DNA of 64,000 nucleotides from Tillus elongatus (GCA_964006375.1 OZ023262.1:91275654-91339653), one strand, 5' to 3'. Counted from the stretch's first letter, positions 36,667-48,314 are shown. The notes: generated by a model from the sequence alone, not told the origin. Translations and numbers: made by a program.

Positions 36667-37560
36667 ATGCCACGGGAAGACAAAGAAAAGTCCCGGTCTC
36701 GAAGTGCGACGGGCGAGGCTTCACGCTCACGATCTCCGTCTATTGAAGGACGGCGGACCCCGGGTCGCTCTCGTAAACGTAGAAATCGTGGACACAAGCG
36801 TTCTCGGGCGGGCTCCAGGTCTAAGTCGAGGAGTAGGGAACTACGCAGGTTAAAAGAACGCATTCTCACATTAGAGCGATCCACTACTAGCTCATCTAAT
36901 AATTACGGAACCCCGCAGCAGGGAAGAATGCCAGTGGCGGCGGATGAAGCGTTGATACCGATATTTAATCCGGCGGATTGCACACCTTCTGTTGAATCGT
37001 GGGTCGCGCGGGTGGATGAAATAGCCAACGCGTACCAGTGGAGGTCATTAGAAATTGTCCGAGTGGTCGCAGGGAGACTTCAGGGCATGGCGCGAAGGTG
37101 GTACGATTCAATGGATTTTATCCGAATAGACTGGCACGACTTTAAAGAGGCATTAGTGCGACAACTTAGGAAACCCTTACCTTTTGGTAAACTATTTAAG
37201 GAAGCAGCTAATTATGTAGCGATGCCAGGTCATAATTTAGGTGAATATTGTTTTAATAAGCTAGCAAAAATTAAGGCAATGAATGTTAAAATACCTGAAA
37301 GCTATTTAGTGGATTCCATCATTGAGGGCATTTTAGACAATGATGTAAAACGGGCGGCTATGACGTCACAATGTGCGGATACAAATGAACTATATGCCTT
37401 TTTGTGTGCATTGGGTTCCGTTCCTAAAATAACTAGAGTTGATCTTAAAACTGACAATAGAGAGCATTTCCGAAAGGAAAGTGAAGTTAATCGAAACGTA
37501 AAATTGAATTATGGCACCAAGAATAACAGTACAACCGGGATTGTAAACTCCAAAGAGTAA
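36667..37560 (+). CDS. Element B Gag with an Arg-Ser-rich N-terminus
   Basis: The ATG at 36667 opens a 297-codon frame, uninterrupted to TAA 37558-37560. Residues 1-60 are Arg/Ser-rich (RSRSATGEASRSRSPS...) and recall SR splicing factors. Residues 60-80 form a basic/leucine coil. From about 95 there is a retrotransposon capsid domain (WVARVDEIANAY, WRSLEIVRVVAGRL, WYDS, LVRQLRKPLP), with helices as in Ty3/Gypsy Gag. The next frame segment after the stop, in the same frame, holds a decayed zinc knuckle (CFICQQKGQ). So the original Gag probably read through. The protein would form the particle. The basic N-terminus may bind RNA or nuclear factors. Confidence 0.8.
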   Translation: MPREDKEKSRSRSATGEASRSRSPSIEGRRTPGRSRKRRNRGHKRSRAGSRSKSRSRELRRLKERILTLERSTTSSSNNYGTPQQGRMPVAADEALIPIFNPADCTPSVESWVARVDEIANAYQWRSLEIVRVVAGRLQGMARRWYDSMDFIRIDWHDFKEALVRQLRKPLPFGKLFKEAANYVAMPGHNLGEYCFNKLAKIKAMNVKIPESYLVDSIIEGILDNDVKRAAMTSQCADTNELYAFLCALGSVPKITRVDLKTDNREHFRKESEVNRNVKLNYGTKNNSTTGIVNSKE

Positions 37561-38180
37561 GTTATTTGTTTTATATGTCAACAGAAGGGTCAAAATAAAA
37601 ATCGAAAAACAAATTATAAAAGAGGAGATGGGGATAACTCTGCGAATATGGCTAAGACGACGAATCCGATTGTTTCAGATAAATCAGCAAATAATTTATT
37701 CATGACTACCTGTAAAGTAAATGGTAGAAAGGTGAGATGTCTGCTTGACACTGGCAGTACTACGACCTTACTGAAAGAGTCATTTGTGAAGTCTTTGGGG
37801 TTGACTTACAATCCAGAAAACGGTTTTCTAAAAATTTTAATGGAGGCTTGGTGTCTAGTATTGGGACATTGACGACTCGAGTTCGAGTAAAGGAAGCAGA
37901 GGCGTATGTTAACATTATTGTTATGCGAGATGACAGCATAACACATGACTGCATCATAGGATGTGACTTTTTAAATAGACCAGATGTTATGATGGTCAAA
38001 GTAGGTAATGAAATAGCGATACATCAATTAGCAGAGCTAAAGTTATCATCAGGCTTGGTGAACAATTCGCCGATCACATGTGCAACAGACGGAACATTCG
38101 AGATTACAGTTGGTGATGTTGATGACGTCACAAAACAGAAATGTTATGACCTACTAAATGTATTTAAGGAAATCTCTGCT
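37561..38180 (+). pseudogene. Element B protease region
   Basis: After the gag stop the same frame has a partial CCHC knuckle, then the aspartic protease motif CLLDTGSTTTLL (about 37740). A slip near 37840 moves it to another frame, which continues THDCIIGCDFLNRPDVMM, the second half of the protease fold. It stops at the 82-bp insertion. The text breaks off at KEISA, just where the reverse transcriptase N-terminus should start. Confidence 0.75.
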
Positions 38181-38262
38181 ATGTAAGACTAGATGCATTC
38201 TCGCAACAATTAGAAATGTAGACCGGTTTCGCTCTCATTAGAGCTCTTCAGTACGGCATACT
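38181..38262 (-). mobile_element. 82-bp truncated hammerhead retroposon unit
   Basis: Flanked by the 11-bp direct repeat AAATCTCTGCT (38170-38180, 38263-38273). The sequence matches 6326-6407 (left arm of the foldback) with a few changes. On the minus strand it carries the hammerhead core: CTGAAGA, stem II GCTCT/AGAGC, GAAA, ACCGGT and C17 (38221). Stem I is weakened to about three pairs because TACGG has become TACAT. It is a second, independent copy of the same unit. Confidence 0.75.
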
Positions 38263-38273
38263 AAATCTCTGCT

Positions 38274-40202
38274 GCTGGTGTACGACCGGGAAGTCTGAAA
38301 GTACAAGCTGTACATGATATGCAGGCCCCCCAGAACATGAAACAGGTACGCCAGTTCCTAGGGTTATCAGGATATTTTCGACGACACATAAAAGACTATG
38401 CCAGAAAAGTTGAGCCCATGACTCGACTACTTCCATGACTCGACTACTTCGGACCAATGTAAAGTGACATTGGGGACCAGAGCAATCTAGAAGCTTTGAT
38501 TTAATTAAGCGAGCATTGGTCACACGGCCAGTGCTTGCCATATACAATCCATCGTATTGGACAGAATTGCACACTGACGCATGTAGTATGGGGTTTGGAG
38601 CAACCCTTCTGCAGACAAGCGAAATGGGAGTGCAAAAAGTGGTCGCATATTTCAGCAAGCAAACTTCTCCAGATCAGAGACTATACCACTCTTACGAGTT
38701 GGAGACGGCGGTAGTGCTAGCTTTGAAGCATTTTCGCGTTTATCTGTTGGGTATCGAATTTATTGTGATTACAGATTGTAATGCTCTGAGAACTACCCTC
38801 ACCAAGAAAGACTTGATTCCTCGTGTGGCCAGATGGTGGTTGGAAGTTCAGGAATATACTTTCGAAATAAAGTATAGGTCAGGGAAAAAAATGTCACATG
38901 TAGACACGTTGAGTCGATACTTAGAACAACTGCAGGGTTGTTGAAGTGAATGCGACGGATTTAGTTGAAGGCAATTGGATTGTAGCGGCTCAAATGCAAG
39001 ACGATCAGTTGTCACGAATTCGAAAAATTCTGACAAGTGGTCAACAAACAGACGATAATAAGAATTATTTCAATGAATACTTCCTACGAGATAATAAAGT
39101 CTACAGGAAATTGGACAAAGGAAAAAGTGCCTGGGTAGTGCCTAAAGAAGTACGGTGGCAAGTATGCAGGCTATGCCATGATTACGCTGGACACAGTGGA
39201 GTAGAAAATACATTAAAACGTTTACAGCAGAGCTATTGGTTTGCGAGTATGCGCCGGTTTGTGACCAAGTATGTTAGTGCTTGCCTAAATTGTTCATATT
39301 ATAAATATACCCCGGGCAAGAAGCAAGGGCAGTTACATTCAATAGAAAAGGTCGCTCAACCATACCATACAATTCATCTTGATCAAGTCGGACCTTTTGA
39401 AACAAGCGTAAGAGGTAAAAAATTTCTGTTAGTGATTGTGGACGCTTTTACGAAATTTGTTGTAATAGAGCCAGTGAAGACTCAGCAAACACGATGGGTC
39501 GTGAAGGCGTTACAGGACGTAATGCACCTTTTTGGAACCCCGACTAGAATAATAAGTGACCGTGGAAGTGCATTTACGTCCCAATCGTTTAAAGTTTTTT
39601 ACGACACGTACGGAATAAAACACATTTTAAAGGCGGTCGCCACGCCACGAGCAAACGGACAATGCGAGCGTTATAACAAGACTGTTGTGAGCGCGCTAGC
39701 TGCTCGGAGTGCGGATGACGACAGTACAAATTGGGACCTTTATGTTAAGGAGGTCCAACTTGCTATGGATACAAGTTTCAACAAGGGCACTAGCAGCACC
39801 CCGTCCGAAGCGTTGCTGGGTTACCAACCAAGACGGCCTGTGGAGGCTAATCTGCTGGCTGAGGTGCAGGTTGATCTACCCCGACTTGATTTAAAAGAAG
39901 TGCGGCAGAGGATTCAACAGCATATCACTGCAGACCAAGCCAAGCAGAAGGAGCGTTATAACCAAGCTCGACGAAAGGCAGATAAGTACAAAATAGGTGA
40001 CTTGGTCCTTGTGCTCATAACCAGTGCTCCAAGTAATTGGGTAAGTAATAAATTATTACCAAAATTTAAGGGACCCTTCAAGATAACGAAGGTTTTGTAT
40101 AATGATCGTTATCAGATTGAACACTTGCGTGAAGGCTACGGGAAGTCCGCAGCAGTAGCGGCAGTGGACAAATTGAGACCGTGGGTAACGGCTCAATTGT
40201 AA
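38274..40202 (+). pseudogene. Element B pol: RT connection, RNase H, integrase
   Basis: It begins in the end of the reverse transcriptase (GVRPGSLKVQAVHDM, RQFLGLSGYFRRHIKDYA). A 17-bp tandem duplication near 38418-38450 (CATGACTCGACTACTT) shifts the frame. RNase H follows (TELHTDACSMGFGATL; HSYELETAVVLALKHFR; TDCNAL; SGKKMSHVDTLSR) up to a stop at 38942-38944. Integrase (38946-40202, 418 codons, intact) has a zinc region CHDYAGHSGVENT...CLNCSYYK and catalytic acids in HLDQVGPF, ISDRGSAF and ANGQCERYN, with a C-terminal GPFKI domain. The integrase would insert the DNA copy. Without the polymerase core the element cannot copy itself. Confidence 0.85.
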
Positions 40203-40830
40203 ATTGACAATCATGTGTCGCGGGGAGATAGTTATTCCCTATAGTGCATTATTCTAGAAAGATGACTCAGTGACGGGGCAGGCGTCCTTGTCAGAGTCAG
40301 GTTTCGGAAAGGTTAGCGCAGTCTCAGTGCTAAAGACAAGATAGTCTTTAACATAGCAGTCGTTAAAAGTACACAACGCAGTCTTAGTGTTACGGACCGC
40401 GGTCCCTAACAGAGAAGTCGTTGAAAATACAAAACGCCGTCTTAGTGTTATGGACTGCGGGCCCTAACAGAGCTGTCGTTTCCGAGTATAAATTGTGTTA
40501 GTGAGGAGGAATCACTGGCAGGGTTGATGTTTGAGTCTATTGCACAGTATAGACGAATAACTGCCTAGAGTAGGTACCAACAGATAATGTCCAGTGATTA
40601 GAACGGACATGTAAAAAAAAACACTTTAAACAGTTTAATTAAGTGTTAGGATTTTATATGAGTTAAATGTTATTTTTGATTGAAAATACTTGTTTAATTT
40701 GTATTTAAGTAGAATTTAAGTAAGGCACTATGTATCTTGAATTTTAGTTTTCTCAGGGTTTATGGATTGCATGTCGCAGTCTGTTACGTTTCGCAGTATG
40801 AGGTCATACTGTAGGCCAGGATAGGCCGAA
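40203..40830 (+). other. Element B 3' untranslated region with ~60-bp tandem repeats
   Basis: Three imperfect ~60-bp units at about 40318-40490 share GTCTTAGTGTTA-GGAC-GCGG-CCCTAACA-AG--GTCGTT. The GTCC/GGAC parts could form small hairpins. The rest is AT-rich up to the LTR. Confidence 0.6.
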
Positions 40831-41219
40831 TGTAAGATTGCTAGTTATTAAAACTAACAGTTTGGCAATCTTAGAAGCGCGCCGACACTGGTTGTGTGAG
40901 TATTCAAACGTAGTTGGCGTTTGGCTTAAGTAAACAGACTGAGTGACGATATGTAAGAAGGGCAAGGATGAAGGGGGATACCTGGCTGTACTGAAGATGA
41001 ACATTCAATTAAACATTGAATGAAACAGCTTCTCGTCTGGAAGAGAAGCTGTTTCATTCAACGTTTAATTATGGTAGTGCCAGACGTTGTGACGTTCAGA
41101 AATGAAATGAACATTCAATTAGATTATTATGAGTTGTTGAGTTGTTGGCATGTGATCTTTAGTAATTATATTAATTCTGAATAAACCAATTTTATTTGAA
41201 ATATGTTTAATTTCTAACA
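40831..41219 (+). repeat. Element B 3' LTR, with insertion
   Basis: Same ends as the 5' LTR. It carries a 98-bp foldback plus a 12-bp duplication, a small GTTGAG duplication near 41131, and several substitutions (for example GAGTAT to GCGTTT near 40915). Confidence 0.85.
41011..41108. mobile_element. 98-bp hairpin insertion in the element B LTR
   Basis: Flanked by the 12-bp duplication GAACATTCAATT (40999-41010, 41109-41120). The other LTR has a single copy of this site. Inside, about 41011-41034 pairs with about 41042-41065 (one mismatch) around a short GTCTGGA-like loop, leaving a ~43-base tail. The class is unknown. Long target duplications suggest a retroposed or foldback element. Confidence 0.7.
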
Positions 41220-41360
41220 AAATAAGCCCATTAAAAATTTTGAATTAGCTAATAATATTACAAATGACGGCAATTCGGCACCAGGAATAGAAGCAATAAC
41301 ATATCATATGCTCAATCATTTCGCCCTTATAACAAAACAAGTTTTGTGTCGTATATTCAA
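41220..41360 (+). pseudogene. Old LINE remnant, right part
   Basis: Continues the LINE broken at 36185. Directly after the AAAT duplication it reads KPIKNFELANNITNDGNSAPGIEAITYHML, the start of a LINE reverse transcriptase (an APG-DxIxYxML pattern). It then runs into env-like sequence near 41360. Confidence 0.65.
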
Positions 41361-42830
41361 CGACAAAATTTTATTTTAACAATCAATTTCACCATCAGCA
41401 ATATTGATGACACATTTTATAGAATATTTCCAAGAACGATTAGGAACAAAAGAGGTATAATAAACGGACTAGGATCGATATTCAAATCAATAACTGGGAA
41501 CTTAGATGCAGATGACGGCGACAGAATATATAAAGCTCTTGAAATTTTGAGGAAAGATCAAAATCAAGTACATCAACTTTTTACTTCACAGACATCCCTA
41601 ATGATAGATGCTATAACAGAGTTCAATAAAACAATAGACAACCTGAACCATAACCAAGAAGCCATAGTAGCGAGAATAAACGATTTGGAATATACAATAG
41701 ATAGTCGAAAAAGCGACCAACTAACAAATTTTCATAGAGTAAAACATTTGGAATTACTCACTCAAATCAGTTATTTGTTAAATAATCTACTAAACATGAT
41801 ATTAACAACATAAAATGCAATTACTTTTTCAAAATTGAACACGTATCATACGTCAATACTGAAACCGAAATTTATATCAGAAGAATTAGAAAATATTGAA
41901 AACCATATCTCAAAATCAAGATTAATAACAAAATCCGACATTTCACTTTACGAAAAAATATTTAACATAAAAACCGTGCAAATTGATTTTAAAATTATAT
42001 TCCAAATAGATATACCCTTAGTAGACAAATCAGATTATATTTATTATCAATTGTATGCATTACCAGTCCCTAAAAATCCGTATACCTTCAGAATGATTGT
42101 CCCTAGAACCAAGTACCTAATCCTTAGCAGCAAACACTACGCTTACAGAAACGAAAAGTGTAGGAATCTAAAAGACCAAACATACTTTTGTGAAAATGAC
42201 AACCCGACAGCACTTAACGAAAACAACCCATGCGAAATTAAACTGATCAACTTCCAGAAACCGATAAACAATTGCAAGCAAGAACTTGTCAAAATAACAA
42301 AAACAACAGTCTCTAAATATGGCAATACCCAATACATAATAGTGGCACCCGAAGAAACGAAAATCAAACTTATCTGCGAAGAAAATGAAGAAACCAAAAT
42401 AATCAGCGGAACAAAACTGGCGACTTTGAAACCCAAATGCCAACTTATCAACAATAACGAAAGATTTAGTTCAGTACAAATGGCATCGGAAACACAACAA
42501 TCGTTCAATCTCCCAAACATCGAATTGGTAACAAATAAAGCACCCATATTCCCAGACAAATTACCAGAACTAAAATTAGAAAATGTCCAACTGCACGACT
42601 TCCCAGTTACAATCCATCAATGGCAAAATTCCAGGAACCATCGATTTGCCCATATACCACCCTTGTGTATGGACAATTATACTATACCTTGTGATAATAA
42701 TAACAATAATCACAATAACTTCAAGATACTTCTGGCAGAAATCAAAAACGAAAACTGCTGACTCCAAACCAATTACTGGATTCCCGATGACTATTCGGAA
42801 CGAACCATAGGCTTCGTTCTCTAAAGGATG
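41361..42830 (+). pseudogene. Errantivirus-like env remnant (element C)
   Basis: An F-like Env, distinct from that of element A. There is a furin-type site with a fusion-peptide-like segment (RNKRGIINGLG, about 41450) and a helical region to a TAA at about 41811-41813. A second long frame follows (41835-42761) with an ectodomain containing several cysteines (CRNLKDQTYFC, NPCEIKL, NCKQEL). A frameshift near 42620 leads to the transmembrane segment (WTIILYLVIIITIITIT, about 42670-42720) and a short tail ending near 42808. A purine-rich tract follows. No gag or pol of this element is present. The two Env copies share architecture but are well diverged. Confidence 0.8.
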
Positions 42831-42832
42831 GA

Positions 42833-43243
42833 GGAGATAACAATAGCCAACTCATACAATGTATATAAGAAGTACAGATCCCGATTCAACACCCAAGGTC
42901 GCTGACGAATGGGTTAATTAAAAGCAGCGCAATTAGAAGAATAGACTATTCATAAATGGGTAAACAACTAGACCTTCAAATCAGCAACCAGCCACCTGCT
43001 AGGATCACCTTAAAGACTGCAACTTAGGTGGAAACCGCCTCTCGGTCCACGCCCCACCAGAGACTATATATGGAAGTTACCAGACCACGGACGGACATTC
43101 CTACATTGTTATTGCTTGAGTCTCTTTTAACTTGTCATAATTTATATTTATCATTTTTTATTATTATTCATAAGTATTTTATGTAACTATAATCAATAAA
43201 TTCTTTTAAAAAGTCAAGTGTGTTAACAAGAAAGTTAACTCGC
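42833..43243 (+). repeat. Probable 3' LTR of element C
   Basis: Starts after GGATGGAGG, as the LTR of element A starts after CCCGGAGG. It contains GACTATATATGG (TATA-like, about 43063) and AATAAATT (about 43195), and seems to end near AAGTTAACT (43243). No second copy is in the window, so the borders are inferred. Confidence 0.5.
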
Positions 43244-44739
43244 GTTAGCTTACTTGCTTTTATTCACTAAATTCCAAATCCATATTGCGAAAAAAGTCTA
43301 ATAACTACATACCGATAACAGCAAATAATCAATCAATTATCACAATGAGTGTTGCTAAAAATTTATTTTGACTTTACTTTTTGTTCCACCTGTCAAATAG
43401 TTAGATGACACCGTATCAACCATCAGAAAATCAAGTGTTTATTACTTCAGAAAAGTGACGGAAAACCGCACTATTTTAAAGCAATCTCGTACCAAAAAAA
43501 AAGTGAGAAATATTTCCTATTTCTTATTAACTTTACGTTTCTATTTTTTAAAGTAAATAATGTAATTTTTTCAAAAAAATTGGTTTCAGATACCAATTTT
43601 CGTATGGTTGTCATTTAAAAACATTAACGTCACCATTTAGAAATAGGTGACGTCATAAATGTCATTTTTACGTCGTGATATTAAGTTGGCGATTGAAAAG
43701 ATTAAATCAACTTGTCTTAGCATTTTTCTTGAAAAAATTAAATAACGCCCATATCAATTATGTTCCAAATTTTATCATCACACTGTATATGTTTGTTATT
43801 AGAGGATTTATGCTTGTTAACAGTGTTACTAGCTGTTGCAGGTGTAGCCGAGTGTACCAGGCAACACATAAACGTTACATGCACTTTTAATATTTCATGA
43901 TTGGAAATCTGAGAACACGTAAACATAACAGCGGTACAAAAACTGTTTTACGGTCGTGTTTAGAACTACCGAATGCATGCACGAACGGCCGCATGAAGAT
44001 AAATGCTTAGTGAAGTGACATGTATATGAGACGTTCATGTGTTTAGTATTACAATGTTTGCTATGGTGGGTATTTTAAAAGTGTGGGCGTCGTGTAAATA
44101 AAATACATTAAATTCGACGAATCGTACAATGTTGCACGACATTGCCACATATTAACCGCGTTAGCAGGACTTTTATAGGTGGTCCAAAAGTAATGACGCT
44201 TAGAGCAGCAGTAGGTCCTTGGAATCGAAATATTTCGAACTACATTTACCTATACTTTAGTCCAAAAGTTCAAAATGAAGATATACAAGGTGTAAAGGTG
44301 AGAATATGAATTTAGATTTTCCTTGACATTCAGACGGGTATTTGACGTATTGCCTTCCAAATAAGTTTTTTATAATCATAAAAATTAATCAATTTTTAAC
44401 TTGACTCGAGCGGATAGAGGGCGCATGCTTGCGGTACCCTCTGGAACCTAAATATACTCACACTTCTTATTGTTATATCGCTAATAAATTTAATTAGGAA
44501 ATAGTATTATATTGTTTTTTTTTAAGAAAAAAAGTATAAAATAGTTTTAGAAATATTTGCGAGTTTATAATTAGCTGTAAACTATTACACAACCTGCATT
44601 GCTGCAACCTTATTTTTTTGTCGTACTTACAAATACAACTAAGATCTTACTTACCACTTTTATTTTGTAATTATTTAAAAGAGAAGGATATGGTAAATCA
44701 TTAATTTTTGTTGATTAGTTAAAGGTTTTTTTAAACACT
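43244..44739. other. Unassigned AT-rich DNA
   Basis: No frame, terminal repeat or internal repeat that I recognise. A candidate for single-copy or very old repeat DNA. Confidence 0.35.
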
Positions 44740-45255
44740 GTTTTCGATGGGATCATGGTTAAACTTCAGTTGTTGGTTTATTTTCTTGTTTTGTATGAGT
44801 TTCGCTAAGACATTCTCAAAACTTACAAGGCTAAAGGCTTTAGAAGTTGTTTTTGTAACCATTGAAGATCATTTAGCCATGCTGAAAAATAATTTTAATA
44901 AGCATCTTCTTGCTGACTTCAACTTGATAGCAAGTTACGAGTGGGTTACGGGCCCATTTAAAAAGTTATTTTAACTGCCAAAGAAGAAATCTTTACGGCA
45001 AGTGGCGAAATCAAAAGACAGTTGAGTAATAAATCACACTTTGAACTTTAGGCAGAGTTGGATGATGAGTTTTCTGCACTGAAAGCATTTTGTATACTAT
45101 TACTGTTTCAACAACGTACCTTTGCGAAACCGGTCTTTCTGTGATCGCTGCTTTGAAGACAAAATATAGAAAAAGAGTGTCAATTTATAATATTAAACAT
45201 TCTTTCGAAAGACTTTGAACTGCAAGACAAGCCCAAGGAGTCACTAATAATTATA
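44740..45255 (+). pseudogene. hAT-like transposase C-terminal remnant
   Basis: Frames at 44747-44974 and beyond read ADFNLIASYEWVTGPFKKLF, then LTAKEEILTASGEIKRQL, a DDEFSALKAF-like block, and STTYLCETGLSVIAALKTKYRKRV. The last block is the hAT dimerisation region (the S-x-x-C-E-x-x-F-S-x-x-x-x-x-K-T-x-x-R pattern), and the first resembles the W-V-x-x-P-F part of ZBED5/FAM200-type hAT proteins. At least two frame changes and a stop make it a relic. The upstream half of the transposase is absent. No ends were found. It is not the same as the hAT element at 32903. Confidence 0.65.
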
Positions 45256-45299
45256 AATTTTGTTTTTAATTTAATATTGATCAGTTAATTGTTAAAACG

Positions 45300-46050
<751 letters not shown>

Positions 46051-46052
46051 TA

Positions 46053-46053
46053 C

Positions 46054-46135
<82 letters not shown>
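46053..46135. repeat. (AT)n microsatellite
   Basis: CATATACATATA passing into about 75 bases of AT. Confidence 0.95.
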
Positions 46136-46138
<3 letters not shown>

Positions 46139-46272
46139 TTGTGACGCAGCATTTCGTCTTCTAACATAATTAATCAGAAATTTCTCGGTTATTTTGCTGC
46201 TATTTGCCTTAGTTCATCGAAAATCGTTCTGCAACCAGATGCTTAAAAATTATATACATTAAAAAAAACTTT

Positions 46273-46431
46273 AGGGACGCGGCAAGCGCGTTATGGCAGT
46301 GAATTTGTAGGTTTGTGCGTTTTTTAGTGACTTTTCTTTAAACAATTTACAAATATAAGGGGATCGTGACTTTTGCAGTTGGAAAAATGTCTTCAAATGA
46401 GTGCGAATTGGGCCCACTAGAACACATTTCC

Positions 46432-46505
<74 letters not shown>

Positions 46506-47087
46506 ACTTTGATCATATTTAGTGAGTACCTTACGTTTACAAATGACTTGGTGAAGTTCGTTAGTCAGGAAAATCGTACCAGTCTTTCCTGGAAAATTCA
46601 AATCTATGGCAACCAAATTTGGTACGCGGTTTCATATTATAGAGTGTGAATTATTACACACGAAAATTCAGATACATATTAAGTAGGTGTGTAATTTGAA
46701 TATTATGAATTTCTTAGCAAATTTTCGTGTAAAAAAAGGTTATCTTTGTGTTTTGAAACAAATCATTTTTGGAAGATTTTTGTGAAGTGTTGGTAAGTTA
46801 TTATTTTTTTAAAATTTTTGTCAAAAAGCTTTTTGTGAATAATTATATTTTAGCAAGCGTGTAAATAGCTTGAAGAGGTTCGCTGCTCAGTAAAATCGTA
46901 CCGGTTTTTTCGGGAACATTTTAAGTTTATTGTGCTTTCTAAAACAATAAGGTTATTTTGATGAAATAAGGTACACTGTTTCTACTATATGTAGGTTATT
47001 CCATGCTTTATATTTAAAAAAGACCTATTTGTCATAAAAAATATTTTTATGAAAATTTACTTCCATAACGCACTTACTGCGTCCAGA
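46273..47087. mobile_element. TIR element, long copy with AT run
   Basis: Left end GGGACGCGGCAAGCGCGTTATGGCAG. Right end is the inverted CCATAACGCACTTACTGCGTCC. The ~815-bp interior contains part of repeat A (GTCTTCAAATGAGTGCG, AT run 46434-46502, CGTACCAGTCTTTCCTGG). This supports the view that repeat A sequence can lie within the same transposon as these ends. Confidence 0.65.
46434..46502. repeat. (AT)n microsatellite
   Basis: About 69 bases of AT within the TIR element at 46273-47087. Confidence 0.95.
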
Positions 47088-47327
47088 CTTTTTATTTCAT
47101 GTATTTGTAGCCCTCAAAGACAAGTGACAGTTTTCCTTCTGAGATCTGAGAGTCCAATATGACTTTAAGATGTAAATGTATCAAACCACAGAGTAGACAG
47201 TTAGTCAATGCACAGAGGCAATGACGTCATTAGGCAACAATTATCTCTATGATTGAAATATAATAATATAAATATAATAGAAACGTTTAAAACGTTACAA
47301 CTTCGGTATATATTTAAACGGCTTTTA

Positions 47328-47455
47328 GTGAATTTTCTTAAAAAAAATTCACTAATGAGGAGATCCCGACTTTTGAATTTTGAAAAAATGTCTTCAAATG
47401 AGCGCTAATTAGGCCCCCCACAACACATATCCGGGGTGAGTTTCAATTTTTATAT

Positions 47456-47551
<96 letters not shown>

Positions 47552-48314
47552 CCGATAACTCAAAAAATAATGGGCCGATCTTAATTAAATTTGGTGAATA
47601 AATTCCTTTTACAAATGGCTTGGACTAGTTCGTTAGCCAGGAAACTCTGATCAGGTTTTCCCGGAAAATTTAGTGTTTTCTTTCGAAAAAAAATTATATA
47701 TCCGGAGTTAACAAAGTCAGGGCAACCAAATTTCGTGCACGGGTTTATATACTTATATGTAAGTTACCTACCAAAATTTAGCTATGTAGGTCAAAAGACA
47801 AAAAAGTTATAGGTATTTAAAGAAAAATAAATTAGGGTTTTCCTCAAAACGTCAAAAATCGGCAACATTTAGGCAAATAACTTGAATCTAATACGTGCTA
47901 TGGAAATCAAGTGTCTCAAGAAGGATGTTTTACGAACCCTGAAGTCTTAGTTTCAACCGTCATTGTCTAAAATGTTTCCAGAAAATTCATTTCAAATAGA
48001 CCATTTCTCTGATGATTTCGCAGTAGCGTTGGCTATAGAGTTTATCGGTTAATAGTATATCATTTTTGTCGAATTTTCGTAAAAAATCGATACAGCTCAA
48101 TATATCCGTTATTATACAAGATATGAAAAAAATTTGTATATATTAATTATAGGGTGTCTTGAGCTACATCTTAAAAAAATATTTCTACAATCACAGGGTG
48201 GCCCATAAGTCGTTGGTGATACAAATTTTCTGTTTTGTTTAATCAAACACGCCTTATGTTATTGCCTTTTTGCATTTTCCATCTAAATATAATGCATGTT
48301 TGTAAGAAAAGAAA
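47328..48314 (-). repeat. Repeat A, copy 2 (inverted)
   Basis: Reverse complement of 14672-15985 with a shorter middle. It runs from the TTAGTGAATTTTC palindrome through the GTCTTCAAATGAGCGCTAAT block, AT run 47460-47550, ACCGATAACTCAAAAAATAA, the TTTTCCCGGAAAA block, and CAAGATATGAAAAAAATTTG. It leads directly into a TIR element, in the same relative order as at 14313-15985. Positions 47088-47327 are unassigned. Confidence 0.75.
47460..47550. repeat. (AT)n in repeat A
   Basis: About 91 bases, at the same place in repeat A as 15746-15842. Confidence 0.95.

Larger units (their letters stand above)
36186..41219 (+). mobile_element. Element B: Ty3/Gypsy retrotransposon, RT core missing
   Basis: LTRs of 270 bp (36186-36455) and 389 bp (40831-41219; longer because of a 98-bp insertion) begin TGTAAG and end AACA. 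AAAT is duplicated at 36182-36185 and 41220-41223, and the old LINE is continuous across. Gag is followed by a stop and then protease, RNase H and integrase. Most of the reverse transcriptase, between the protease and the connection domain, is absent. An 82-bp hammerhead-bearing fragment sits at that point. The LTRs differ at several positions, so it is older than element A. There is no env. Confidence 0.88.

Noticed and set aside
40318..40490. Short regularly spaced repeats that might suggest a CRISPR array
   Set aside because: The units are ~60 bp, adjacent and imperfect, with no spacers, and lie in the 3' untranslated region of a eukaryotic retrotransposon.
45127..45141. GAAACCGGTCT, identical to the hammerhead GAAA/stem III/C17
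   Set aside because: There is no CTGANGA box or stem II upstream, and the bases encode the conserved C-E-T-G-L part of a hAT transposase remnant.
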